A program made the position numbers and the translations under genes. Positions 26,409-38,234 of a DNA stretch of 64,000 nucleotides are shown piece by piece. The stretch covers positions 7,750,001 to 7,814,000 of the forward strand of contig CM055611.1 of the NCBI GenBank assembly GCA_029379385.1. Direction: 5' to 3'. Source of the DNA: Quillaja saponaria (Eukaryota > Streptophyta > Magnoliopsida > Fabales > Quillajaceae). The notes below the pieces were generated by a model that had not been told where the DNA came from, did no database searches, and worked only from the letters and a program-made list of their open reading frames with translations. Positions within the stretch are counted from its first letter, which is position 1. Every line of letters begins with the position of its first letter.

Positions 26409-28474
26409 ATGATGGCTAGACAGACACTTCTCATTGGAGAAATCACACCAAACACCAGAAATTGGACAGCTAAAGTCCGAATCATTGAGAAGCTCTTACC
26501 CAATACTTTAATGAGTAGTCCCAAAAAATATCAAAGGGTTGTGCTTATGGATAGAGAGGTCTAAACAATCATGGTTGCACACTTCAAGTTTTATACACCA
26601 TATTAGACCATGGTATCACTTCTAACTTTTATTCATTCTTCTTAAGCAGGGAACAAGAGTGTAAACATCTATTTTTGGTGTTGAGATAGACTTATTTGGA
26701 ACTGTTTTATCATACATGAATTATTACAACATTTCTGGAGCAATAGTCAGTCCAATTGAACCACAATATCAACTGGTAGCAAATGAATTTCAGTGGAAAC
26801 TCTCTCCCCGTACCTATATTGAGCAGTTGCCAAAGGAGGAGGAATTTCCAACCCCTAAATTTATACAGTTTCATACCCTTTGATCAATTTGTGAAGCATG
26901 TGGATTCAACATCTCAAATAGGTAAAATATCAAAACAATACAGCAAAGGAAAACAAAAACTCAATTGTTGTGAAAAATTATTTTTAGCATGCTTTAACTA
27001 ACAAAAATGGCTTTAATCTATCACACTATTGCAGATGTCATAGCAATTGTGATCAAAGCCATGCCTCAAAGAATGCAACAAACCAGGATTGGTGAATCTA
27101 ATGTTCAAGAATTTCATATTACTGATAAAAGGATGATTTTTTTTTTCTTTTTTTAAGCCAATATATGTCTGCCAAGTTTAAACTAATTCCATTAGCACAT
27201 TGGATTGCCTTATAAAGATTTTTCTTATCTTAATGAATTCATAGCTTAAACCCCATAATTCTCACAATGTGGGATCAATTTGTTGCTAATGAGGCCTCCA
27301 TGATAGTTAACCAAATTGATGCTTTGCCTGTTATCATTGGTACCTGCCTGAAAGTTGTATCATACAATGGTGAGAATAAATGATTTGATCTTTTTCCTAG
27401 CAGAAAAAATTACTATTGATATCCATACTCATATTTCAACTAATAACTCATTATGATATAGGACTTTCATTGACAACAAAAGCTTCATCATTTTTTGCTC
27501 TAAATCCTGACATACCTGAGGCTGTGGATCTAGCAAATTGGTTAACTCTTCATGCTCATTATTTTATAAGTATTTTAAGTTGGCAATGTATTTGACCAAA
27601 TAATAAAATATTATTTCATGTAGGTTGGTGGAAAACAAAGACAATGTCAAGGCTTTAGCTGGCACTGAAACTGATTTGTCATTACCATCTTCTTCTATCG
27701 AGTAATCTCCATAGGCAACTTTACTAATTGTTGTGATTAAGAAACCTACAGAACAGGTGTACTCTTTGGCTCTAATTTATAAATATCATCAACTTGGTAA
27801 ACAACATAAATAATAAAATTAACCCTATTCAATATTTTCTTTACAACTTTCACGATTTTAGGCAAAAGTCAGACTACGAATCACAAAATTAGACCAGTTA
27901 TTCTGGTATATGGCATGCTCTAGCTGCCACAAAAGTACTAGAGCAGAATTCAACAAAGCATTTGAATGCTTTTCCTATAAGAAGGAAGATTCAATGGCCA
28001 AGCTATGGTAACAATTAACACACTCATTATAGTTTGTTATATGTTTACTATCAACAAATATATTTCAAGATATCATGCTTAAAAAAAAGTACAGGCTGTG
28101 AATAGAGGTCACTCTTGATGATGATTTTGGATCGCTACAAGCAACAATCTTTGGCGAGCATGCTGAAAAAGTGATGCAATGTACTGCTGAATCCTTAATG
28201 AAAAACTCTATTAAGGTTTAACTTAGACTTGCCAAATTATGAATGAACAAATAATTATTCATCACATAACTCACCCTTATATTTTTTATATGATTTAACT
28301 ATTGTTCTACTTGCTTCAGGAAGGAGGTTCTTATTTGTCTGATATTGTTGTGCCTCAAACAAACCAATACTTCCTCATATGTTTGAAGAATTATAAGCTT
28401 CAAGTGTAGAATGAAGAAGAGGATCGGTTCGATGTCATTTCTATCCATGATGTTGAAGTTAAGATAGAGAAATA
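26409..28474 (+). pseudogene. RPA1-like single-strand DNA-binding protein of the Helitron, broken
   Basis: This encoded a replication protein A large-subunit-like protein with OB folds, a passenger often found in plant Helitrons. The likely start is ATG 26409 or 26412, giving ARQTLLIGEITPNT and WTAKVRI. Exon-like pieces follow: SIFGVEIDLFGTVLSYM (about 26670-26720), VIAIVIKAMPQRMQQTRIGE (about 27037-27100), ILTMWDQFVANEASMI (about 27258-27305), LPVIIGTCLKVVSYNG (about 27325-27372), LSLTTKASSFFALNPDIPEA (about 27463-27522), WYMACSSCHKS (27904-27936), then LDDDFGSLQATIFGEHAEKV (about 28112-28175) and a final piece ending with TAA at 28472-28474. The zinc ribbon keeps Cys at 27916, 27925 and 27967, but the fourth position (27976-27978) is TAT (Tyr). 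In-frame stops (for example near 26664 and 28408) and frame changes show it is dead. Confidence 0.85.
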
Positions 28475-29421
28475 ATTTCTTTTGACATTGTATGTTTTTT
28501 GAAATGGTGTATGCAAGCCAACTTAAGCTATGATGCTTTTGTTTTCTTTTTTTGAGTATGCAGTCTATGTGAAACTGGTGTTTTTAATGCTAAGTAGGGT
28601 TCATAAGTTTTTATTTTGGACAGCAGTAACATGTACTAATGTGAAACAATGGTTATCAATTTCCTTGTGCAAGCATATGAGAATATATAAATTTCCTTTT
28701 ACAACCATTGACTTGTCTTGATCATTTCATGAATTTTTAATTTTGTTGTCTTATTTGTACCTCAAATGCTTACTCGTGGAACACTATAACTTAGAACATT
28801 TTTTTTTTTTCCTTTTTTTTTTTCTTTTCATGTTCCTTTTGCATATTCATCTATATTTTTTATTTTTTATTTTTATCACATCCTCAAATAGATAGAATCA
28901 TTTGGAGCTTTAGTATCTTTACTCAATTTTTTTAACAAATTTTGTTTCATCTCAAGAATGTTTATTTTGATTATTGCTTATTTCAGAACATAATGAACAC
29001 ATCTACATGGCTTTTTTCAATAATATTTATCTTATTCAGGAATCAGAAATTTGTTTTATTTCCATTTCTTGCTAATTCTCTTTTTCTTTTTATTCCAACA
29101 AAAAAAAAAAATTATACATTTCACTTAGTAATGATGATTTTTTTTACTTACATTAAAAATCAAAATTTCTGTTAAACATTAAATTGCATCTAATATTGTA
29201 CTGCAAATTACAAATTTGTACACTTTTAGTTGGTACAATTATCCTTGCTAGCTTATGCCAAAAAACAAAAAAAAAACTTATTTGACTAACTAAAATTAAA
29301 ATTTTAAATTCATTGATAAATTATGTTCCAATTAATATCCAAGATTTCAAAAGGTACTAAGATATGGAGATACATAATGATATACCTATTCTTAGATAAT
29401 ACCCGTAAATACTTATATTAT
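28475..29421. other. Helitron 3' non-coding tail, left of the nested LTR
   Basis: AT-rich, with T tracts near 28800-28825, and no ORF with a domain. It continues, after the nested solo LTR, into the hairpin at 32898. Confidence 0.5.
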
Positions 29422-32400
29422 TGTCACACCCCTCACAGAGGCATGACTGGCCGAAGGGTTGGATAACCAAACCTCCGTAACCCTGAATTCAAATCAAAGT
29501 AATAACCACGACTCTTGACCTAACAAAAAAATAAATAAAGGTAATTTTTATAAAATAAAAATTTGCAGTAAAAGTTTGTTTTTCTAAACCAATTAGCAAC
29601 TTACTGCAAAGTTATATAACATGTTTCAAAATACCACAAATAAGTTTTTTCTAATTTCATACAATAACATGAGGACAGATGTCTAGCCTATTACATCATG
29701 CCAAATTCGACATTCCACCACTTAAGTGTGACTGCAAACTTTCATCCTTAACTTCAAGTATGAGATCCTGAAAAATACCTTGCCGTGCTTTGTCGGCAGG
29801 TCATAAACTCAGCAACACCATATATTGAACTCCTGAAAAAATATTATCCACAAAAGGGATGAGTCCTACGGACTCCGTGAGTGGAAAATCGTACCCAAAG
29901 GGTACTAGCATCACTCAGCACAAACGTATAACATATATATTAACCTCATATAACATTGTTCATATCATAACTCACGTTACATGTATACATGATAATCATC
30001 ATAAAGTCACAATTTACATGATCCACGCTATCACAAATCAATCAGATTAATAATATCAAACAAAGCAACCAAAGGGCCAACGAGTGACCCAGCCCCGCAC
30101 AACAGTATCACCCCCTACCGGGCATTTATGCACCCGCACAACAAATTAATCTCCGTACACAATCCATCCCACAGAGGCTGAGCACTCAATTTATAAAAAA
30201 ATATTCATCAGAATCAGGATTTCTCATGCTTTTAAATCAGGGTATCCTAGGTGCACCTGGATCTTATTTTCAGAGATAAAAATCATTTTCCATAAAATGT
30301 TCACGAGTTGGCCCTTATCAACCACAATCAATGTCAAGCACAGCCATCAATCTCAAACAAACATAATTCAAATACATTACTGAAGTACTTTACTGGCTTA
30401 TTTTCCACATATCATGCGTATTCAAATAAACATATAATCACATATATTAATCTAGCCCCTAAAGGCAGCAATTAACCACTCACCGTATTATGAATTACAT
30501 TCCTCGCTCAATCCTCGAATTTACGTGTCTCATCTGGTCCACTTTAGAATCCGGAACTGAAATTCATAATTTCAAATAATATTTAGTTCATAAACGTTAT
30601 TGTTATACTCTTTTACTTACTAACTTATATCTCAACTTATATAGATTTATTAATGTAAGTTTTTCTTTAAACTATTACATGTTAATTAATATGGATTAGA
30701 CATTAGGTGATAATGTTAATAATGAAGAGGCATTTTAAATATCTTGACAAAACATATGGTAGGAGGAACCATTAGAAAAGAATAGAAAGCATTTAGTAAG
30801 TTAAAAATGTTAAAGCTGTCCAAACTTGAGGTTTGGACCAGTGTCCACTTTAACGGTCATATTTTTCTCCAAGAAACTCCGAATCCAGTTCCGTAAAATT
30901 TATAAAATACTAGACATATGTAGCTTTATATTGGTATATCATTTGTAATTTTTAGATTTGTATATCAATACAGTTTATTGTTTGAAGTTGTATCAAATTC
31001 TGTAACATGCTGGATTTTGACAGCTCTGACCTTATCTTAGTCAATTGAACAAAATTTTCTCTTGGAAAAATGAAATCTAATTCCATTTGTTGGGTTTATT
31101 AGTAGACAAATATATCTATCTTTCTTCTTTAGAAATTTTTTCTAAAATCTGTCATGAACCCACTCAATTTCTTACATGAACCCAAAACAGGGCACTACGA
31201 ATCCAGCTCGACCTAGCCGGAGTCTAACAGCTATAACTCACAACATATTTGGAAAAAAGCAACGAAATTTTACAGACAATATTTCAAGACTATAAGCTAC
31301 ATTTCATATTTTGAACTCTTAATTTAATTCAGCCCCAAAAGCATCCGAAATACACGATCTTTTTCACCCACGAAATCTGCCCTGCATCCCGTGAAAACCA
31401 TTCAACTTTTACTTCCTAACACTTCAACCATAATTAACACTCTTTTTTCCATACCCATCAATCCATAATATTAATCAACCATCACTTACTCTTACTTATG
31501 AACTTTTTATTCATTAATTTTTAACACTAACCTAGTCCAATCTCATGTTCCCTAGTTCATTATTCAATAATGGAATCCTACATAAATTGATTTCCTTGTA
31601 TGCATATTAATATTTAACTTCTATTAGCTATCATATTAAGAATTTAAAGGTAAGTTATTTTTATAAGGATATATGTATTACTAGTTCAACATGAGCCTAT
31701 AGTTTCCATTTTACTTCAAGAGAAATTCCAAAATTATCAAACTACCAACAATCTTAAAGGAATTAAAAGGTTAAGCTAGAAAATTACCACACAACCAAGA
31801 GACTGGCTGCAATCCACAAGAAACTTTGCTATCCTCCTACCACCCTTTCACGGCCAGCAAGTATTCTTTGCTGAAATTCATAAGTCGATGAAGACAACCC
31901 AAGCAACAAAAGAAGAAGAACTAACTAGCTGCCAGGATGAAGTTCTCAAGGCCAAACAAAATAAGACCACTCCTCAGTCACATGATAGAACAAAAGCTGG
32001 ACTTGAAAGGCTTATGGAAATGAAAGGAACGGCTAAGAAAAGAAGAGGACTTGGCTGCTATGAAGGAAGGATGCAGGCAAAATCAGAAGGAAAACAAAAC
32101 AAAATAAGAAAGCTTCATCCACCAACTCCAATTCAATGAGCAAAACAAGAAGGAAAACAAGGCACACCACAAGGAATTTCAAAATTGCTGCCCAACCATA
32201 CCTCACGACCACTTGATTCAAGGAAAAGAAATGGAACCTCACACACAAACAAAGAGGAAAGAAGATGATTATCTTGTTTACATATGAAGGACACTAGAAT
32301 TTTCTAAAGCCAAGGAGTAAGGCGGTGGTCAAAGCAAGAAGAATTCAGCCACTTCCTCTCAACTAAAAATTGGACTAAAACAGGGGAGGAGGAACATTCG

Positions 32401-32887
32401 GGAGAGAGAAAGAAAAGGCAGAAAAAAAAATCTCCAACCACAAAGAAAAATAAGAATAAAAATAATAGGAAAAGAAGGCATAGTCAAAGTCAACCAAATA
32501 TAACTTGTATTTATAACTCAATTTATATATACATATTCCAAATGTTTAAGTTGTATATATATTTGTTGTACACATAACTAAAATTACACGTATAATTTTC
32601 ACATGTTTAAATCATAATATATATATATATTTATGTATCTTGTACGTTAATTATCTACTCGTTTAAATTTATTTGATCACATTGCTAATTAATTTACGAA
32701 AATACTTACATAACATTCTAAAATTGTATACTAATATATCAACTTATAACATGTTACTTAATTAATTCATTTATTTTATAATATAAATTAACACCTTGCA
32801 TCTAAAACTCGATTACTCGATTTTTTTTTTTTTTTTTTTTTTTTTATTATTATTATTTTTCAGTACCAGGTTATAAGGGTTATAACA
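29422..32887 (-). mobile_element. Solo LTR, Ty3-like family A, minus orientation
   Basis: On the minus strand it starts TGTTATAACCC (32887 downward) and ends GGGGTGTGACA (at 29422). It is flanked by a perfect 5-bp target duplication ATTAT (29417-29421 and 32888-32892). There is no primer-binding site next to the GTGTGACA end and no internal region, so this is a solo LTR formed by LTR-LTR recombination. Its 3' end is the reverse complement of 47.91-47.98 kb (shared AACCAAACCTCCGTAA). Small ORFs inside, for example 31888-32139, have no domain. A 25-base T run (32821-32845) lies near its 5' end. The Ty3-type call is inferred from the family's tRNA-iMet primer site at 47983. Confidence 0.9.
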
Positions 32888-32897
32888 ATTATGTATT

Positions 32898-32939
32898 TAT
32901 ATCCCGTACCATTAGGCACGGGATATATATATATATTAG
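32898..32939 (+). other. Helitron 3' terminal hairpin
   Basis: TATATCCCGT (32898-32907) pairs with ACGGGATATA (32918-32927); one A-C mismatch and two further C-G pairs extend the stem over an ATTA loop. Twelve bases later the sequence is TTAG (32936-32939), one change from CTAG. Hairpins of this type 10-12 bases before a CTRR end are the Helitron 3' signature. The following base is C rather than the expected host T, so the exact end may have mutated. Confidence 0.65.
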
Positions 32940-34053
32940 CGTTTTGCAATCCAACCTAACTACCAATAATGCCAATAGCCAAACATAAATAAAGGAGACT
33001 TCCAAGAGTAAGACGGATAGAACGAGGATTGTCTAACAGACATTATGTTTTCTATACCATTTTAATTGAGCACTCTAACAAAATAAAATTTGAATGTCCG
33101 AAAATAATTAAAACCATAACATAACAAATATCAAAATGGCCCACATTTAAAAATTAGAAAGTAAAAGGACCAAAGATTTCATAATTCGATAAAACTAAAA
33201 AAATCTATATAAGGTTAAATAACATCACTTCTTGATTAGCAAACCAAAATCTAAGGACAATGTGAAATCCCAACTCAAAACCATAAGACTAAACAAAGTG
33301 CAACCCACATCTAATTAACATCCAAATGATGATTGCCCAACTAAAACAATATAGACTCTCTATTAAGTATGATGGAAATTCAAAATTCATAATTAAATCA
33401 AATTTCAAAATTCCAAAAGTATTCCAATATCCTAATGAACAACAATTTGATCAGGAATAAAATATATGACCCCAAAAGTAATTTTCAATTTGGAATACCA
33501 ACCAATCCAAAGGAGATCCACTCACTGGATCAAGGATTTCAAAACTTCTAATTAAAATTCATTTCTCTTCCAAAGAAAACATTAATGGAAAAGGAGAGAA
33601 AAAGAGAGAGTATCTTTTTTATTTTTTTTTCCTTTAAGATTATGTTTTCTATATCTTTCTCATCATAGTACCCTACTATCACTCTCTATCTTTTCTATAG
33701 CCCCTCAAGTGTCAATTTCTCAAATATGCTCCACCAAAAAAAAAAAAAAAAAAAAAAAAAGCCAACCATTCATTTCACACCTTGTCCTTAATTTCTTTTC
33801 TTTCTCTCTGTGTCTGCCTTTCTCTCCCTCTCTCTTTCTCACAATCTCAAATCTTTGCAACTGCTCCCTCAATTTCATCAAGAAGCACCCTTTCTTAAAA
33901 TTAAAACACCCAAAAAATCTCCCCACAAATTCCAAAACTTGTATCCCAAAAAATTATCAGCAAGCTAATTAATGGTTTAAATAGTAAGATAACCTAACAA
34001 TAAATCTTTCTCCATGTGAATTAAAACAAAGCCTAACAAACTCACATACTATA
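32940..34053. other. Intergenic, nothing recognised
   Basis: A 33000-33030 piece (ACTTCCAAGAGTAAGACGG) resembles 10678-10700. There is a run of about 24 A at 33737-33760. The overlapping ORFs at 33709-33972 come from this A run and the following C/T-rich sequence and are not credible genes. Confidence 0.45.
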
Positions 34054-34105
34054 TGTTATAACCCGATAATTTAATGTGCGCGTGAGAATTTTCGTACGTA
34101 ATTGT

Positions 34106-34137
<32 letters not shown>

Positions 34138-34910
34138 TAATATATCATTGATTTATTGACACTAAATAGTAAAGCTATATGTATGAATTTGACGTAGGTA
34201 CAACCTTATTAATGTGTATTATAAATATCTATATATATAGATATATATATATTATGTAATAGAAAATGTAGAATACATGACACTCCTTTTTGTTCTAAGT
34301 GGGAGACGTTGCTTTCTTTTCTCCTTTGTTCTATTCAGCTGCATCTACATTTGGAAAAGTGAAGCAGCTAAAGACTTTAATCCCTTCTCCTTCATCACCG
34401 ATTTCACTTCTCAAGCAGGAAATTACTCAAAAATTTTAATGGCCTCCTTCGATTTAGGTGGCTGTCAAAGTATCACCTTAGTTTCCACCCAATCTTGCTC
34501 ATCGGATGAAACTAGCCTGCCTTCCCCTGTTGCTGTGTAATTGTTCCTTTGGCTGATTGGCGTGGATTACTTTGTTCTATGATCCAATAGCTAAGTTTTT
34601 ATAGCCTATGGTTTGTATGATAGGGTGTTTGAGTTGAGGATCAAGTTGTAGGGGAGGCGGCAGCAAAGGGTGGCCCTGTTTGAATGGTTGATCTCATTCC
34701 TCTACTGGTTTGTTTTGTGATTCTAGTTGTAAGTTTAGTTGCTTAGAAATTTGTGGAATCAACTTGAAGGTTGGGTGGTGGCGTAAGCTATTTTGGGGGC
34801 TAAATTATCAACCAAGTTGTTGTCCCCTGTTATAGGTAGCAATCTTGGTTGCTAATTTTTTATTATTCCAAACGGTGGTGAGCATGAAAGAGGGGGGGAG
34901 TGGGTAGCTG

Positions 34911-37900
34911 TGTTGGAATATTGATTATACTGGGCATAGCAAAATTTTAAAAAAAAATTCAGTATAACCAAATCTCTAAGATAATCTCTATTGTTTATAA
35001 ACCAATGTTTTTCTATTGATCCTATAAATAAAATATTACCTCTAGAAGTGATTAGGACGATCTTAAGTTTTGATCCACAAGTTGTACAGGGTGTACAACC
35101 TCTAAGTGTATCCATATAGAATGACTTGATTAAGAGCTCTGTGTTAGCTGGCAAAAATCTCCTTGTGTGCTAGCACAAGTGATGAGATTTTCTCATGTCT
35201 CACAAACACTTAGTTCGCCAAAAATTCTCTATTAAGAACTTTGGCTCTTTCTGTGTGATATCTAAATAAAAGTTACATACAATACTTATAAGGTCTAACA
35301 TTATTTAAGTATGATATAAATGAACTCTAGATGATAAGATCAAATCTTATCTATTAGAGACTTTTAGATAAAATAGGAAAATCTTAATAAAGTTAATCCT
35401 ATTTTAAATTTCAAATATCATTTGTCTGTAATTACATAAAAGTCCAAAACTTCTCTTAATCAATTTACATCCTTTTGTGTGTGACCCCTTAGGTTCATAT
35501 TAAACTAGTAGTAGGCCACATTAACTTAATGTATTTTTCAATTAGATCCACATCTAATTAATTTCAATCAAAACTAATTTTTGATTTACTCATTAATGAG
35601 AATTAATTATTAAACTAATTCTCGGGTTACCTACAAGTCAAGATTGATGCCTAGCAACATATGACAACTACCCAGTTAATATAAATTTATTTGTGAACCT
35701 TTCCATTGTTAGCTACCATGCAATTCAATCTTTCCATCATTCAATGTTCGTGATTAAACTTAGAGTATGTATTAATGTCAAACCCTAAATTGTTTAATCT
35801 GATGTATCTATTTATAAGTCACAACTCATGTGGTGAAACTTAAATTCTCTAATCTAGTTTCACACCATTCTGGCCAAGGACTTTCAGAGTTATGTCTTAA
35901 TTATATAACATAGAACATTCTCTCTCTTTACTATGAGTGAAAGCTCTCTTATTGTACACTCATATACCTTCATATATAGAATGTCATACCCAACACCTAT
36001 CTTTGTATAACCCATGATGAATTGTATTTAGATAATATCAAAGCATGATAACCTATGTATAAGGTATCTATGATGCTTCAAGTTTGAAGATCATTTGCAC
36101 CACTACAACGAAGAACACTCATTGACAACTATGTAAAAGTCCATATGAGTATTCTAAGATCTAGTCAATTCAGTAAACTTGTTCTCTAATAGCACCTACA
36201 TGTTTATTATAGTGTCAACTATACAAGTGATCATGAGATCGATCACCCTTAACTTTGAGCTAATATAACATGTACTAATCTTACCGGATCATTAATTCCC
36301 ATAATTAATGATCCTATGATTAGCAATATTTAATAATAAAGCTTAAGAAAATATATCTCATAAGCATGATCATAAGCATGATCACAGTGAAATTTAAAAA
36401 AAAATTTGACATAACCAAATCCCTAAGATAATCTCTATTGTTTATGAACCAATGTTTTTCTATTAATCTTATAAATAGAATATTACCTCTTGGAGTGATT
36501 AGGATGATCTTAACTTTTGATCCACAAGTTGTACAGGGTGTACAACCTCTAAGTGTATTCACACTGAATAACTTGATCAAGAGCTCTGTGTTAGCTGCCA
36601 GCCAAAAATCTCCTTGTGTGCTAGCACAAGTGATGAGATTTTCTCAGTCTCACAAACACTTAGTTTGCCAAAAATTCTCTGCTAAGAACTTTAACTCTCT
36701 CTGTGTGATATCTGAATAAAAGTTACGTACGATACTTATAAGGTCTAACCTTATTTAAGTATGATATAACTAAACTCTAGATGATAAGATCAGATCTTAT
36801 CTGTTAGAGACTTTTAGATAAAATAGGAAAATTTTAATAAAATTAATCCTATTTTAAATTTCAAATATCATGTTTTTGTAATTACATAAAAGCCCAAAAT
36901 TTCTCTTAATCAAATTACATCCTTTTGTGTGTGACCTCTTAGGTTCATATTAAACTAGCAGTAGGCCACATTAATTTAATGTAATTTTCAATTAGATCCG
37001 CATCTAATTAATTTAAATCAAAATTAATTTTTGATTTACCTACTAATGTCAAGATTGATGCCTAATAGCATATCATGACTACCCAGATAATATAAATATA
37101 TTTGTGAACCTTTCTGTTATTAGCTACCATGCAATTCAATCTTTCCATCATTCAATGTTCCTGATTAAACTTAGAGTATGGATTAATGTCAAACCCTAAA
37201 TTGTTTAATCTGATGTATCTATTTATAAGTCACAACTCATGTGGTGAAACTTAAATTCTCTAATCTAGTTTCACACCACCTTGGCCAGGGACTTTCAGAG
37301 TTATGTCTTAATTAGATAATATAAAACATTATCTCTCTTTACTATGAGTGATAGATCCTTATTGTAAACTCATACACCTTTATACATAGATAGTCATACC
37401 CAACATCTATCTCTATATAACCCATGGTGAATTATACTTAAATAATATCAAAGCATGATAACCTATGTACAAGGTAGCTATGATGCCTTAGGTCTGAAGA
37501 TCATTTGCACCATTACAACGAAGAACACTCATTGACAACTATGTAAAAGTCCTTATGAGTATTCTATGATCGAGTCAATTTAGTAAATTTATTCTCTAAC
37601 AAGCACCTACATGTTTATTATAGTGTCAACTATACAAGTGATCATGAGATCGATCACCCTTAACATTTGAGCTAATATATCATGTACTAATCTAACCGGA
37701 TCATTAATTCCCATAATTAATGATCCTATGATTAGCAATATTTAAGAACAAAGCTTAAGAAAATATATCTCATAAGTATGATCACATCGTGATTCTTATT
37801 TTCATTGCTTATATTCTATAGGATTTATCATGTTCATACTAAAGAATTAACTAGCAATTAAAGTAAATGATAAATAATAATACCGTATAATAATGAAACA

Positions 37901-37992
37901 TATTATTTTATTAATAACTGAATAAGACTGTATTTGTAAGTAATATACCATAAACATCTAATATCATTGGCTTGTAGGGCATACTACTAACA
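34911..37992 (+). mobile_element. Nested copia-like LTR with internal duplication
   Basis: It starts TGTTGGAATATTG (34911) and ends CTACTAACA (37992), a TG...CA pair typical of copia-type LTRs. Flanks are AGCTG (34906-34910) and AGTTG (37993-37997), a 5-bp target duplication with one mismatch. No internal coding region lies between the ends; instead the LTR body is present twice. Either a solo LTR gained a tandem duplication, or two LTRs fused with loss of everything between. The small ORFs inside (34852-35154, 36320-36580, 36438-36719) are the two copies of the same non-coding block. Confidence 0.8.
34942..37784 (+). repeat. 1.4-kb direct duplication inside the copia-like LTR
   Basis: Copy 1 is about 34942-36371 and copy 2 about 36388-37784; the offset is 1447 bp near ACCAATGTTT and 1411 bp near CTTAAGAAAATATATCTCAT. 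Similarity is high throughout. The junction near 36360-36385 has a short repeat (CATAAGCATGAT twice), a likely site of the joining event. Confidence 0.9.
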
Positions 37993-38195
37993 AGTTGAGT
38001 ATAGGTTAACAGTAGGAAAGATGAAAGGGATATTAGAACTTAGAACCATGAACCAAAGAGGACAATTTGGGAGTTGACTGGTTTAATTAGAGGAATTAGG
38101 AAATTCAATCAAACGAATTGTATGCTTGTTAGACTAGTTAAAGTAAATTATGCAAAGAATTACAATCAGAAATCAAGAAATTATAATAATGAATC

Positions 38196-38234
<39 letters not shown>

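Larger units (their letters stand above)
17458..32939 (+). mobile_element. Autonomous-type Helitron, decayed, 5' end not located
   Basis: The element is defined by a Rep/helicase pseudogene (17458-22449), an RPA1-like pseudogene (26409-28474) on the same strand, and a terminal-hairpin-like structure at 32898-32927 followed 12 bases later by TTAG (32936-32939), close to the CTRR end of Helitrons. A solo LTR (29422-32887) interrupts the 3' tail. Without it and one copy of its target duplication, the tail reads directly into the hairpin. The start given is the probable first coding Met; the true 5' TC end lies upstream and was not identified, and may include the repeat arrays from 11 kb on. Plant Helitrons commonly carry RPA-like genes, which fits. 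Confidence 0.7.

Noticed and set aside
31888..32248. Lys/Glu-rich ORF and its antisense partner
   Set aside because: Both lie inside a solo LTR with perfect target duplication, and neither has a domain.
33709..33972. Overlapping ORFs on both strands
   Set aside because: They are created by a long A run and C/T-rich sequence.
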